Assembly: GCF_012849055.1 (NCBI RefSeq)
Contig: NZ_CP051677.1
Span: forward strand, 4,355,001 to 4,419,000
DNA from: Spirosoma rhododendri
GTDB taxonomy: Bacteria; Bacteroidota; Bacteroidia; Cytophagales; Spirosomataceae
Direction of reading: 5' to 3'
Length of the DNA: 64,000 nt
Below are positions 1 through 10,186 of the stretch, in pieces. A model generated the notes under the pieces. It had not been told where the DNA came from, ran no database searches, and saw only the letters and a program-made list of their open reading frames with translations. Position 1 is the first letter of the stretch. Every line of letters starts with the position of its first letter. The position numbers were made by a program, and so were the translations under genes.

Positions 1-824
1 CACTGCTCGGCTCCTATCCCATGCCCGGCACGGAAGACGACTTTGCCGACCGGATGCAGGCGTTCATGGAGAAAGCCCTGTCGGAAGCCAAGCGCCACAC
101 CGACGATGCTTACCAGCAGGTAACGACGTCGTTTACAGAGCAGCTACTCGACAAGAACCGGCCATTCTGGTCATCGTTCGAGTCGTTTTACCATAGCATA
201 ATCGATTTCGGCATTGTCAACTCGCTGGTGCAGAGTACGTTGAAATACACGACACCCGGCGTTCCCGACCTCTATCAGGGTAACGAAGGCTGGGATTTGA
301 GTATGGTCGACCCCGACAATCGGCGTCCGGTACCCTACGAAAAACTTCAGCGTGATTTACAGACGCTGCTGGACCGGCCTGACAACACATCCGATACCTG
401 CTGGCGCGACCTATGGGCAGATCGGTACAGCGGACGCGTCAAGCAGTGGCTAACCCATCAGCTACTCCAACATCGGCAGCAGCACCCGGCCCTGTTTTCG
501 ACTGGCGCGTACACCCCCGTAGTCGTGCAGGGGCGGTACGCAGCCAATGTACTGGCTTTTTTGCGAACCCAGGGAAACACGCGACTACTCGTCGTTGTCC
601 CATTGAATGTGGCCCGGCTTTGTCGCGAGCAACAGGTCTACCTACCCGCCCTCGACTGGGCAGACACGACCGTGTTGCTACCGGAAACGTTATCCGTTCA
701 GTGGACTAGCTGCCTGACAGACGCCGTTTTTAGTGCAGCCGATCGGTACACTGCGGGATCGCTGTTCGCTGCCTTCCCAATCGCCTGTCTGCTCAATTCT
801 TCAGATCGGCAAACTGAGTCATAA
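1..824 (+). CDS. treY: Maltooligosyltrehalose synthase, C-terminal part (5' end outside window)
   Basis: The frame is open from the first bases of the window, so the start lies upstream; about 273 C-terminal residues are visible. TreY is a GH13-type enzyme that converts the reducing-end glucose of maltodextrin to an alpha,alpha-1,1 (trehalose) linkage; with TreZ it makes trehalose in the cytoplasm. The diagnostic segment is TTPGVPDLYQGNEGWDLS followed by MVDPDNRRPVPY, a TreY signature. The preceding LLDKNRPFW and the FGIVNSLVQSTLK segment also fit the family C-terminal region. The tail ends normally at TAA. TreZ and glycogen debranching genes would be expected upstream, outside the window. 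No terminator is clear; a short AT palindrome (843-858) follows the stop. Confidence 0.9.
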   Translation, partial: LLGSYPMPGTEDDFADRMQAFMEKALSEAKRHTDDAYQQVTTSFTEQLLDKNRPFWSSFESFYHSIIDFGIVNSLVQSTLKYTTPGVPDLYQGNEGWDLSMVDPDNRRPVPYEKLQRDLQTLLDRPDNTSDTCWRDLWADRYSGRVKQWLTHQLLQHRQQHPALFSTGAYTPVVVQGRYAANVLAFLRTQGNTRLLVVVPLNVARLCREQQVYLPALDWADTTVLLPETLSVQWTSCLTDAVFSAADRYTAGSLFAAFPIACLLNSSDRQTES

Positions 825-2537
825 GCTCATTAAAATACCTCTGAAAATTTTAATTTTCACCCCTGACCTCAGTCGGTTAATTGATCATATTCAGAGGTTT
901 AAATAATATTATTTGAGCATTGGTGAAGAAAAATCGGCAAGCAATACTGTGCCGCTTTTCTTCACCAAAACAGCTCATCCGATCAATATTGACTGCGCTT
1001 TTGTTAATATCGGCTAATTCTAGATTTTCTATCATTCTTTGTGTAACTACCAATGTATCGAAGACTGATCATTTGCCAGGTATAATCATCGGTAGACCGG
1101 CAGATAAAAACAAGCAAGTGTTATAATTTGAACGGCACCACTTCTATCTAAATCTTATATCAGAGCCTGGTTTTATGTACAATTGTATTAACTAGTTTCA
1201 TCTAATTAGTCAATTATCAATTCTGTTAATCATATAATAGAAAGGATGTCTAAGGAATGACTTAGTTCTATAAAAATAACAGCGTTGATTGATTCACATA
1301 AAAAATAATAGGAATTGTACCTTACAACATACAATTGATGTTGACTTTTATGCACTTATGTATTAATCATACTAAAAATAGTGCTACTCTCAGTTAAGTA
1401 CTTTTTAATAACTACCAGACCTAATTGCAGTATTGGAATGCGCAACTAGTAAGCATTAATAGCTCTAGCAAATAAGTGACAATGACTGAACGGGCGACAT
1501 ATCATAAGCTGGCGACCTACCTAAGGCTACCGCTGGCATACCAGATCGTTCAGCAAAAGAAATTAGACAATAACTAGTTGATAGTCAAATCAATACTAAT
1601 AGAAATTTCAGCATTGTTGATCGATTTATGGCATTTGGAGACTGCGTTATTTCTCAGTAAACGATCTTACCTGACACATATGCTAATTCACGCATTGTGC
1701 TCGTGTTGTCTCTATAATTTATCATATGCCACATCGATGTAAAATGTATCAGGAACGAAGTTCAACCACATGAGTCCATCCATTGTATACTGAGCGGATT
1801 ATAACTTTACCTCTACGACTGGTTTTTTTCCGGTTCTGTGTTGGATTTGCGATACACAGTAGATCAGTCGGGGCGGTGCTTAAAGTCAAGCTATACGGTG
1901 ACAGCCTTATCTCTTTCGTAAAAACGCATAGTAAAATTCATAAGTAACTAATTATCAGCAACCTGACTCTACGCAGAGTTTTATCGATAGATGAAGCACA
2001 AGGTTTGTTGAATCATGTATGTATTTATGTATGGTACCGCTGTGCTGCTAACTTCTACATGCGAATTCTATAAATCACTATTTAGGACATTACGTGGATA
2101 ATTTATTTTTCTTGATTCCTTCCCCCAAAATAAAATACCCACTTAAGAAGAAACGGTCCTGTAGGATAATCCGCGCCAACACCGAATAGTACAATTAAAA
2201 TAAAAATTCATTCTAGCTCATCAATAGACAAATATTGATAATCCATCATTTATTGCCCGTTCTTGTTTATTCTTAATACTCATGTAGTAACATACATCTT
2301 ATCAGACAACAAATTTTTACAGCATCTATAAACAAGTAAACTGATTCCATTTGCCGGACGAAGGGCGGGAAGCCATGTTTTACTCCTAAAAGTTATTACT
2401 CTAAATTCGTTTGTCAAACCGAAGAGAAAATCAATTGGTCAATTATATTCTTTTAACTTTTCCTAGATAAATTTTTTCTGTAGTAGAGAGTAATCGACCA
2501 ACCCAGCTATTTATCATTAACTACTGCTCACACCGAC
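825..2537. other. 1.7 kb AT-rich stretch without a convincing gene
   Basis: Both strands are broken by frequent stops. The only sizeable open frame (920-1126, 68 codons from a GTG) has low-complexity, gene-unlike composition. The stretch is clearly richer in A and T than the genes on either side, and it separates the treY end from the first gene of the exopolysaccharide cluster. It may hold the cluster's promoter and a long leader, but I could not place a good TTG/TAnnTTTG pair close to 2538. I see no tRNA, transposase remnant or riboswitch. Confidence 0.6.
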
Positions 2538-3299
2538 ATGAACGACTCTTCAGAAACGATGTATTCACGGAACATGCTTTCTGGTCAGGCCGCTGTAAAC
2601 CGACGCTTTAAAGTCCGTTATTCATCTGTGCCACGTACCAGTACGCTGAGCTGGCAGGAGAGCGAGGATTTCTTACCAGTTACTAAATCTGATCTGTACA
2701 GCAGTGCCGGAAAGCGGTTGGTTGATATACTTATTTCGTCACTGGTAATTCTGTTCGTACTAAGTTGGGTGATCCCGATAATCAGCTTATTTATCCTGTT
2801 TGATTCGCGAGGGCCTATCTTCTTTATTCAGCCAAGGACCGGACGGAGAGGCATCACATTTCCCTGTTTCAAGTTCCGCACGATGCAACATCAACCGGCA
2901 GCTCAGCGGCAACGGGAATTTAAGCAGACAGTGCAAAACGATAAGCGGGTGACCCGCACGGGGCGGTTTCTACGCCGGACTAATCTCGACGAACTGCCAC
3001 AGTTTATTAACGTCCTGCTGGGCGACATGAGCATCGTTGGCCCCCGGCCACACGCAGTTCAGCACGACGCCTTCTACTGGGAATCGAGAGAGTATCGTAG
3101 CCGGTACAGCATCAAGCCGGGTATCACCGGGCTGGCGCAGATTCGGGGTTCGCGGGGCGAGACGGAGCAGGATCAGAAGATGTTTCATCGGGTGAAGTAT
3201 GATCTGTTCTACGCCAGCCGGAAAAGCCTGAAGCTGGACACCGCCATCTTCTTCTGGACCATCGGCACCATGGTCAAGGGCGACAAAAACGCCTGGTAG
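2538..3299 (+). CDS. Initiating sugar transferase (polyprenyl-phosphate glycosyl-1-phosphate transferase)
   Basis: A 253-residue bacterial sugar transferase of the WcaJ/WbaP/PglC superfamily. These enzymes move a sugar-1-phosphate from a UDP-sugar to undecaprenyl phosphate at the inner membrane, the first step of repeat-unit assembly. After about 50 polar residues come [10 protein letters not shown] and one hydrophobic segment (about residues 60-85), then [35 protein letters not shown] and [12 protein letters not shown], the family motifs in order. The N-terminal four-helix domain of long WcaJ-type enzymes is absent, so this is the short form. It is the first gene of the cluster, 78 bp before the export lipoprotein. 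Which sugar it transfers cannot be read from the sequence. Confidence 0.9.
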   Translation: MNDSSETMYSRNMLSGQAAVNRRFKVRYSSVPRTSTLSWQESEDFLPVTKSDLYSSAGKRLVDILISSLVILFVLSWVIPIISLFILFDSRGPIFFIQPRTGRRGITFPCFKFRTMQHQPAAQRQREFKQTVQNDKRVTRTGRFLRRTNLDELPQFINVLLGDMSIVGPRPHAVQHDAFYWESREYRSRYSIKPGITGLAQIRGSRGETEQDQKMFHRVKYDLFYASRKSLKLDTAIFFWTIGTMVKGDKNAW

Positions 3300-3377
3300 A
3301 TCAGCGGTTCCTGCCGCCAGTCAATACGCAACGGATCGCCCGTTGCTCAATCAACTAGTCCACATCATCAGTCGACA

Positions 3378-4166
3378 ATGTATAAGAGTACTTTGTTTTT
3401 GCTGCTTATTGCTGTTGCATCAAGCTGTGTTTCCCCCCGTTCGGTCACCTATTTTCAGGGTAGCAAAGCGGTAGACAGTGCAAAAGTATCGCAGTTATTG
3501 CCCATTACCCCACCTAAAGTAACGATTCAGACCGGAGATCTCCTGGCTATTTTCGTAACGAGTACCAGCGCGGAATCGAATACGCTGTTCAATTTTCAAA
3601 ACGTAAACCCCATCTACACCACCGTACTGCCCGGATCAAGCGCGCAGGGACAGCAGCCACTGGGCTACCTGGTCGACGATACGGGATACGTGACCATGCC
3701 ACTGATCGGTCGGGTACAGGTTGATGGCTTATCGATCAAGGAAGCGAGTGCGCTGCTGACGAAAAAAGCGGGTGAATTTCTGCGCGACCCCGTCGTAACG
3801 ATCCGCCAGCTGAACCACCGCATTACCGTGCTGGGCGAAGTAAACCGGCCGGGTGTGTTTAACCTGCCAAACAACGAAACGACCTTACCCGAATTAATGG
3901 GTATGGCCGGTGACCTGACAATTTTTGGTCGGCGCGACAATGTCATGCTGCTTCGGGTGAACAACGGAAAACGGGAAGTAATCCGGCTCGATCTAACCGA
4001 TCGTCGTATCCTGAATTCGCCTTATTTCTTCGTTCAGAACAATGACGTTCTGTATGTAGAAGCCCGTAAAGGCCGCCTGACGGCTTCAGATCGCACGGTT
4101 CAGCTGTTGCCCGTCTACGTCGGCGTAGCCACAGCCCTGTTTTTCCTGATCAACCTCCTCCGGTAG
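3378..4166 (+). CDS. Polysaccharide export lipoprotein (Wza/BexD family)
   Basis: A 262-residue outer-membrane polysaccharide export protein. The N-terminus is a lipoprotein signal peptide with lipobox ASSC (Cys17). The export domain follows (VTIQTGDLLAIFV near residue 50; GYVTMPLIGRVQVDG near 110), then an SLBB-type segment with LGEVNRPGVFNLP. The last 20 residues are hydrophobic (VYVGVATALFFLINLL), like the membrane helix of Bacteroidota Wza proteins. It forms the exit channel for the polymer and is expected to work with the Wzc-like protein encoded 41 bp downstream. A small 8-bp hairpin (AGAATCGA/TCGATTCT) lies between the two genes; it is too weak to call a terminator. Confidence 0.92.
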   Translation: MYKSTLFLLLIAVASSCVSPRSVTYFQGSKAVDSAKVSQLLPITPPKVTIQTGDLLAIFVTSTSAESNTLFNFQNVNPIYTTVLPGSSAQGQQPLGYLVDDTGYVTMPLIGRVQVDGLSIKEASALLTKKAGEFLRDPVVTIRQLNHRITVLGEVNRPGVFNLPNNETTLPELMGMAGDLTIFGRRDNVMLLRVNNGKREVIRLDLTDRRILNSPYFFVQNNDVLYVEARKGRLTASDRTVQLLPVYVGVATALFFLINLLR

Positions 4167-4207
4167 AATCGAAGTCGATTCTGCCCGTTTAGAGCCACAC
4201 GAAATAT

Positions 4208-6520
4208 ATGATCGATTCAGCCTATTCAGAAGTTAAAAAGCCCGTGAACATGCGCGCGTTTTTAGCTAAGTACACCCGAAACTGGTACTGGTTTGCGCTG
4301 GCGATAGTCGTATCGCTGGCAGGTGCTTATTTCTACCTGCGCTACACGCCCCCGGTCTACCAGGTGAGTTCAGTGCTGCTGATTCAGAAGGAATCGAAAG
4401 ACCCGACGGATGCTGAAATTATTGCCACCCAGAAAGGGCCAGCGTCGGAGAAGATTATCGAAAACGAAATCGAGGTAATCAAGTCCAGAAACCTGATCCG
4501 CCGGGTCGTCGACGAGCTGAACCTGTCGGTGGCTTACTTTCAGCCGGGAGCGGTGCGGAAGCAGGAAGAAGTCTATACAAAGTCGCCCATCGCCGTTGTT
4601 ATTCAGGATTCGCTCGCGCCGGAAGCCTACACCACACCGCTACAGATTCAGGTGCTGAACCGCAACCAGTTTGAGCTTCAGGAAGGCGAAGGCAGCCCAG
4701 CCGCCCGGTATTCGTTCGACCAGCCGGTGAAGCGTTCGTTCGGCACGTTCCGGGTTCGGCTCACCAACCCAACCGGTAGCCTCGACACGCGGCCCGTTGC
4801 TGTCACGTTTTCTGACCCGGAGGAAGTAGCTCAGTCCATTCAGACGTCGCTGAAGGCGGAGCTGGTCAACCAAAAAGGAACCACCCTGAAGCTGAGCATG
4901 GAAACCACGCTGCCCGACCGGGGAAAAGCGATTCTGGGCAGGCTGATGAACGATTATGCTCTTTCGCTGGCCAACGATCGGAGTCAGGAAGTAAACAGCG
5001 CACTGGCGCTGATCGACGAGCGGCTCCGGCTTATCACGGGTGAGCTGAACAGCGTCGAGAAAAACGTTGAATCGTACAAGTCAGGACAGGGTATCACGGA
5101 TTTGAGCACCGAGGGCAATCTGGTTTTTGAGGCCGCCAAGGCCAACGACGCCAAGATGAATGACATTCAGTTTCAGGTTCAAACCCTCGATGGCGTCGAA
5201 AAATACCTAAAGAGCAATGGTAGCGGAGTAGCTCCGGCCGTTGCTTCGATCAATGACCCGATGCTGACCGGCCTGCTGACCAAACTCGGCGACTTGCAGG
5301 GTGAGCAGGAAAAATACAACCGCACGACGCAGCCGGGCAACCCCTTCCGCCAGACGGTTGAAGCACAGGTGCAGAACACCCGGAAAGCTATCGACGAGTA
5401 CGTGGTCAACGAACGGCAGAACCTACAGGTGATGCAAAACAACCTGAAAGCCCGCAGCAACCAGCTGACTTCGTCGCTCCGTACGATTCCACGCAAGGAG
5501 CGGGAGTTTCTGACCATCAAGCGGCAGCAGGCAATCAAGGAAAATCTGTATCTCCTGCTGTTGCAGAAGCGTGAGGAAGCCACGATTGCCCATGCGTCGA
5601 AATCGCAGGACAGCCGGGTGATGGACAAACCCTACGCGTCGCCACGCCCGGTGAAGCCCAGCACCAGCGGGGTGTATCTGCTGGCTTTGTTTGCGGGTCT
5701 GCTAATCCCGGCCGGGTTCATTGAAGCCCGCAGTGCAGCGAGTGACAAAGTAAAGTCGAAGCGGGATATTGAAACGGAAGCCAAAGTACCCGTGTTCGCC
5801 GAGATCGTTCGGAAACCAAAAGGGCAGCGTACCAACCTCGTTGACCTGTCGACCCCTTCGATTATCGCCGAGCAGTTCCGGATGCTGCGCGCCAACCTAC
5901 AGTACGCGGCCGGACCCGGTCAGTCGTCAGCAGGACGGGTAATTCTGGTCACGTCGTCGGTAAGTGGTGAGGGCAAAAGCTTTATCAGCGTCAACCTGGC
6001 ACTCAGCCTGGCTACGCTGAATAAGAAGGTAGTTGTGCTGGAACTGGATCTGCGGAAGCCCCAGATCGCTCAGTACCTCGGCATGGACTGGACGAAGTCA
6101 GGGCTGTCGGATTTCCTGACGGGTCAACCAATGGCCGATTCGCTGGTGCGCCAGTCTGTCGTTAATCCAAACCTGTACGTGATCCCCAGCGGCCCTATCC
6201 CGGCCAACCCAACCGAACTGCTGTCGAACGGGCGTATCGACTCGCTGATCGCCAGCCTGCGTCAGGAGTACGACTTCATCATCATGGACACGCCACCGGT
6301 GAGTATGCTGGCTGATGCCAGTCTGCTGAGTGAGTACGCCGATACGACGTTCTACGTGGTTCGCCACGAGTACACCCCCCGCAACTACATGCGCCTGCTG
6401 TCTGACCTCCACGACAGTCAGCGTTTCCCGTCGCTGAACGTCATCGTCAACGCCGTCAATTACCCCAACGGCGAAGATTTTGGCTACGGCTACGCCTACG
6501 CCAGCAGCAAAGCCTACTGA
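4208..6520 (+). CDS. Polysaccharide co-polymerase / tyrosine autokinase (Wzc-like)
   Basis: A 770-residue inner-membrane protein combining a Wzz chain-length domain with a BY-kinase. The first transmembrane helix is near residues 27-45. A periplasmic region rich in coiled coil (about 255-470) leads to the second helix (about 488-508). The cytoplasmic kinase follows: Walker A SSVSGEGKS (about 583-591), Walker A' VVVLELDLRKP, Walker B IIMDTPP (about 691-697). The C-terminus is a tyrosine cluster (FGYGYAYASSKAY), the usual autophosphorylation site. Such proteins control polymer length and export together with Wza. Start at ATG 4208; the length is normal for a fused Wzz-kinase. Confidence 0.93.
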   Translation: MIDSAYSEVKKPVNMRAFLAKYTRNWYWFALAIVVSLAGAYFYLRYTPPVYQVSSVLLIQKESKDPTDAEIIATQKGPASEKIIENEIEVIKSRNLIRRVVDELNLSVAYFQPGAVRKQEEVYTKSPIAVVIQDSLAPEAYTTPLQIQVLNRNQFELQEGEGSPAARYSFDQPVKRSFGTFRVRLTNPTGSLDTRPVAVTFSDPEEVAQSIQTSLKAELVNQKGTTLKLSMETTLPDRGKAILGRLMNDYALSLANDRSQEVNSALALIDERLRLITGELNSVEKNVESYKSGQGITDLSTEGNLVFEAAKANDAKMNDIQFQVQTLDGVEKYLKSNGSGVAPAVASINDPMLTGLLTKLGDLQGEQEKYNRTTQPGNPFRQTVEAQVQNTRKAIDEYVVNERQNLQVMQNNLKARSNQLTSSLRTIPRKEREFLTIKRQQAIKENLYLLLLQKREEATIAHASKSQDSRVMDKPYASPRPVKPSTSGVYLLALFAGLLIPAGFIEARSAASDKVKSKRDIETEAKVPVFAEIVRKPKGQRTNLVDLSTPSIIAEQFRMLRANLQYAAGPGQSSAGRVILVTSSVSGEGKSFISVNLALSLATLNKKVVVLELDLRKPQIAQYLGMDWTKSGLSDFLTGQPMADSLVRQSVVNPNLYVIPSGPIPANPTELLSNGRIDSLIASLRQEYDFIIMDTPPVSMLADASLLSEYADTTFYVVRHEYTPRNYMRLLSDLHDSQRFPSLNVIVNAVNYPNGEDFGYGYAYASSKAY

Positions 6521-6582
6521 TCACCAGTTGGCCGCAGAGTCGGTCAAGTTACTCCCCCCGTACACAAGACTAGTACTCACGT

Positions 6583-7913
6583 ATGAAAGAGACGATTTCC
6601 CGGTTACGTACGAATCCAGCTTATGCCCGGCTGATGGGTATGGCCCGGCTGGCGTCGGTAACGGGACTGGCGCAGATATCTGTACAGGCCATCAGCTTCT
6701 TCAGCGGCATCCTGGTCATACGGATGCTGTCGACGCAGGAGTATGCCATGTACACGCTGACCAACACGATGCTCGGAACGATGCTTCTGCTGGCCGACGG
6801 CGGTATCTCTACGGGAGTTATGGCGCAGGGTGGCCGGGTCTGGCAGGACCGCGCCCGGCTGGGTTCCGTGCTGGCAACGGGTATGGAGCTGCGCCGGAAA
6901 TTTGCGGTCGGTAGCCTGCTGCTCGCCCTGCCGGTGCTGATCTACCTGCTGCGGCACCACGAGGCCAGCTGGCTCACAGCCGTATTACTGGTACTGGCAC
7001 TGGTGCCTGCCTTTTTCACCTCACTGTCGGGTGCGTTGCTGGAAATCGTTCCGAAACTGCGGCAGGAGATTATCCCCATGCAGCGCATTCAGGTCGGCAC
7101 CTACCTGGGCCGGCTCGCCCTGTTGCTGGTCAGTATCTTTGTTTTTCCGTTTGCCGGTATAGCCGTGCTGGCCGCTGGTTTGCCCCAGATATGGGCCAAT
7201 CAACGCTTGAAAGTACTTTCCGACCAGTTTGCCGACACCAGTCAGGCCCCGACCCGACGGTACGACGCGAGATTCTGAGTAAAGTGAAGCGGCTGTTGCC
7301 CGACGCCCTGTACTACTGCATCTGGTGTCAGTTTGCCGTCTGGCTCGTCTCCATTTACGGTTCTACGGCGGCCGTAGCGCAGCTGGGCGCACTGGGGCGA
7401 CTGGCAATTACGCTGACCCTGCTGACGACGCTGTTTGCCACGCTGATTCTGCCACGCTTTGCCCGGCAACCCGACAACCGGCAGAATCTGTTTAAAATGT
7501 TTATTCGGCTGGAGGCCATGCTGCTGCTGGTTTCAGCCGGTGTTGTGGGACTGACGTTCCTGTTTGCCGATCCGATTCTGTGGGTGCTGGGCCGCGATTA
7601 CAGCGGTCTAAACACCGAACTGGTACTGATGATGACGGGCAAGTGCCTGGGCTTCGTAGCCTCCTCGCTGTTTCTGCTCTGCACCAGCAAAGGTTGGGTG
7701 ATCAACCCGGTCGTGTCTATCTCGATCAGCATATTGTCGGTTGCGGCTGGCGTATGGCTGCTCGACATCAGCACCCTGCGCGGCATTTTTATGCTCGACA
7801 TCGTTACGACGGTTGTTCAACTGGTGATGCATACCACGTATGCGCTCTATTCGATCAACAAAGTCAAAGAAGCTCAGCCCGAACCGGAGTCGGCAAGTCT
7901 GGCCGCTTACTAA
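6583..7913 (+). CDS. Wzx-like repeat-unit flippase, frame broken at 7247-7250
   Basis: Two overlapping reading frames make one polysaccharide-biosynthesis membrane protein of about 443 residues when one base is added to the C run at 7247-7250 (reading then goes SQAPDPTVRRE). The N-terminal part has the MATE/MOP-flippase opening (SVTGLAQISVQAISFFSGILVIRML, with LSTQEYAMYTL after it) and several hydrophobic helices. The C-terminal part has about six more, including FADPILWVLGRDY. Flippases of this type move lipid-linked repeat units across the inner membrane. The gene sits directly after the Wzc-like gene, a normal place for Wzx. The shift is -1, as in the other broken genes here, so a consensus error is more likely than a dead gene. 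Confidence 0.82.
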
Positions 7914-7930
7914 TCCAACAGTTACCGAAC

Positions 7931-8985
7931 ATGGCTAGTCCGAAAAAGAACTTACTGATTATTGGCTCATCGCAGGGCGTCTACGGCGGTATCGAAGCGT
8001 ACATGATTGCGCTGGCCGAAGCCGCATCGGCCTGGCCGGAATACGAAGTAAAACTTTGCTTCAAAATCGTGCAGGGCATGGAAACGGTTGATAATCTGAT
8101 CAATTCGGCCCGCGCGGCCTGCCCCGACGTGCACTTTGTCCGCCGGGGTAGTCGGCAGTTGTTGTCGCTGATTCGCTGGGCCGACGTGCTGCACGTGCAG
8201 AATATGCCGCCCGATATCGTGTTTCCCGCCCGGCTGCTGGGCAAGAAAATATTCCTGACGGTTCATAACCGCCGACTCCCCGAGAGCAACCTGCACAACC
8301 TGATCTGGCGCTTTTCGATACAAACGGCCGATCAGCGCTGGTATAACTCCAACTTCGTCTGGAATACGTGGGAGCAAGACAACAAAGCCGCTAACAGCAG
8401 CTGCGTACCAACCGTCTGCCGTCTGCCAACAGGCTGGTGCCCCCCGGCCGACCGGAAAGGATTTTTGTTCGTTGGCCGCTGGATCGGCAACAAAGGCATC
8501 GAAGAGCTTTTGAAAGCCTACGCACAGAATCAGTTCAACCCCGACGAGTGGCCACTGACGATTCTGGGTGATGGGCCGCTGAAGCCAACCGTGCTGGGGC
8601 TTATCGATGAACTGAAGCTAACGGGCGTACGGATGCCGGGCTTCGTCAACGACAACCAGAAAGAGCAGTACATGGCTTCCTCGCGGTGGCTGCTGGCTCC
8701 CGCCCGCACGCAGGAAGACCTGGGGCTTACCCCATCGAAGCCCGCAGCGTGGGCGTACCGGCCATTGTCACCCGCGACGGGGGGCTACCCGAAGCCGGTG
8801 GACAGGAAGCCCTGATCGCCGAACCGGGCGACGTGGCCGATCTGGCCCGCTGCATGAAGCAGGCCACGCAGATGAGCGACGATGAGTACGCCCGGCGCGC
8901 CCTCACCGGCCAGAAAACGCTGAGCAGCTTTCTGAAACCAATGAGTTTCTACCGGAACGCATACGCGGGCAAGCAGCTCGCCTGA
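7931..8985 (+). CDS. Glycosyltransferase, GT4-like, frame broken at 8730-8733
   Basis: Start at ATG 7931, 18 bp after the flippase stop. Adding one C to the run at 8730-8733 joins two frames into a 351-residue protein reading EDLGLTPIEARSVGVPAIV, the donor-binding EX7E region of GT-B retaining glycosyltransferases. The N-terminus has LLIIGSSQGVYGGIEAYM, with the glycine loop that holds the acceptor side; the middle has FLFVGRWIGNKGIEELLKAY and LTILGDGPLK, both typical of family GT4. It should add one sugar to the lipid-linked repeat unit at the cytoplasmic face. Donor and linkage cannot be told. Confidence 0.82.
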
Positions 8986-9019
8986 GTTCATTACGCCGAT
9001 ACGCTCAACCACACCAACT

Positions 9020-10170
9020 ATGAAAAACTCTACCCGCACGTTAATCGTCATTGCCCCACTGCACCACCCAATGTCTGCGGTGTAAGCGACTACGCCTACC
9101 TGACAGCCCAACAGCTACGGGCTCATTACCAGTCGGCATGGCTGGGCGTTAGTCGGGTTCCGTTAAAATCATCGACCGAATTGCTGGACATTCCCGTCGG
9201 CAACTGGGCAGATCTACTGATAACCAACGGCACCGCCCCAACGGATTTACTGCTGCATTTTACCCCGGCCAGTTACGCCCGCACGGGCTTACCGATCCGG
9301 CTGGTACGGGCCGTCCGCCGTTTCCGAAAATCGAATCCGCTGAATCGGCTGTTTATTCTTGTTCACGAAGCCTGGAGCGACGAACTGGCCATCCGGCCCC
9401 ACCACCTCGCCCGCAACCGGATGGCCCGATGGTCGGCGGGGCGCATGGGTCAGCTGGCCGATGGTGTAACGGTGATGACCATCGGTCAACAGACGCAGCT
9501 TACCCAGCTGCTTGGTGGTCGGCTCGTCGTTAAGATGGGTACGGTGGGCGCCAACGTTCTCCCCTCCGAACCCGAGCAGGGTTTCCTGAGCCAGCGCCAG
9601 CCGGGTGTATGGGCTACGTTTGGCATGGCCCACACACGGCTTTGGGCCATGCAGGCTCACAAGGAACTGCTGCAATCACTGTTCGAGCGGGGGCATCTCA
9701 CAAGTCTGCTGGCCATCGGCCCCGTCGACAATACCTACGCCGATCAGGAAGCGGCCTTTGCCCAACAGGCATTTGGGCCCGGCAAACTGGTTCAGCTGGG
9801 CGCGCTCAGCCCTGGCGATGTCTCGAAGCACCTGCTCAGCGTGGAAGCCGCCGTCATCCGGCAGGATGCCGACAGCCTGCCCAAATCGGGGAGTTTTGCG
9901 TCGCTGGCGAGCCACGGCGTACCCGTTATCTGCGATGCACCCGACGGACTTGTTCAGCCACCACACGGCGGCTTCTTCCTCCCTCGCGAAGTGATGGCTG
10001 ATCCGGCACTGCTCCTGAACGACGAGGGCGTTGTTCGCCGACGGCTGCTGCACGACTGGTTCTGGTCGACCCGCAGCTGGCAGACCATCGGCCGCGACAT
10101 GCACACGTGGATGGCCGGCGCAGACAACCAGCAATCGGCTGCCAACCAGCTTGTTGCCCAATTATACTAA
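9020..10170 (+). CDS. Probable glycosyltransferase, frame broken at 9067-9069
   Basis: From ATG 9020 the frame hits TAA after 22 codons. Adding one C at the 9067-9069 run restores LHHPNVCGVSDYAYLTAQQL and an open frame of 383 residues. The GVSDYA motif near the N-terminus is typical of GT4 enzymes that start with a glycine-rich loop. The rest is divergent: VRAVRRFRKSNPLNRLFILVHEAW, a middle segment VWATFGMAHTR, and SGSFASLASHGVPVICDAP, which takes the place of the usual EX7E region. The position between two clear glycosyltransferases supports the call, but the sequence is weaker than for its neighbours. Confidence 0.65.
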
Positions 10171-10186
10171 TAACGAATCAGAAACT

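Noticed and set aside
920..1126. 68-codon frame after treY
   Set aside because: It starts at GTG, has no recognised motif or codon signature, and lies in the AT-rich stretch.
7191..7913. Independent second flippase gene
   Set aside because: Only the C-terminal half of a flippase is encoded and its first residues are out of frame with the family; it is the continuation of 6583.
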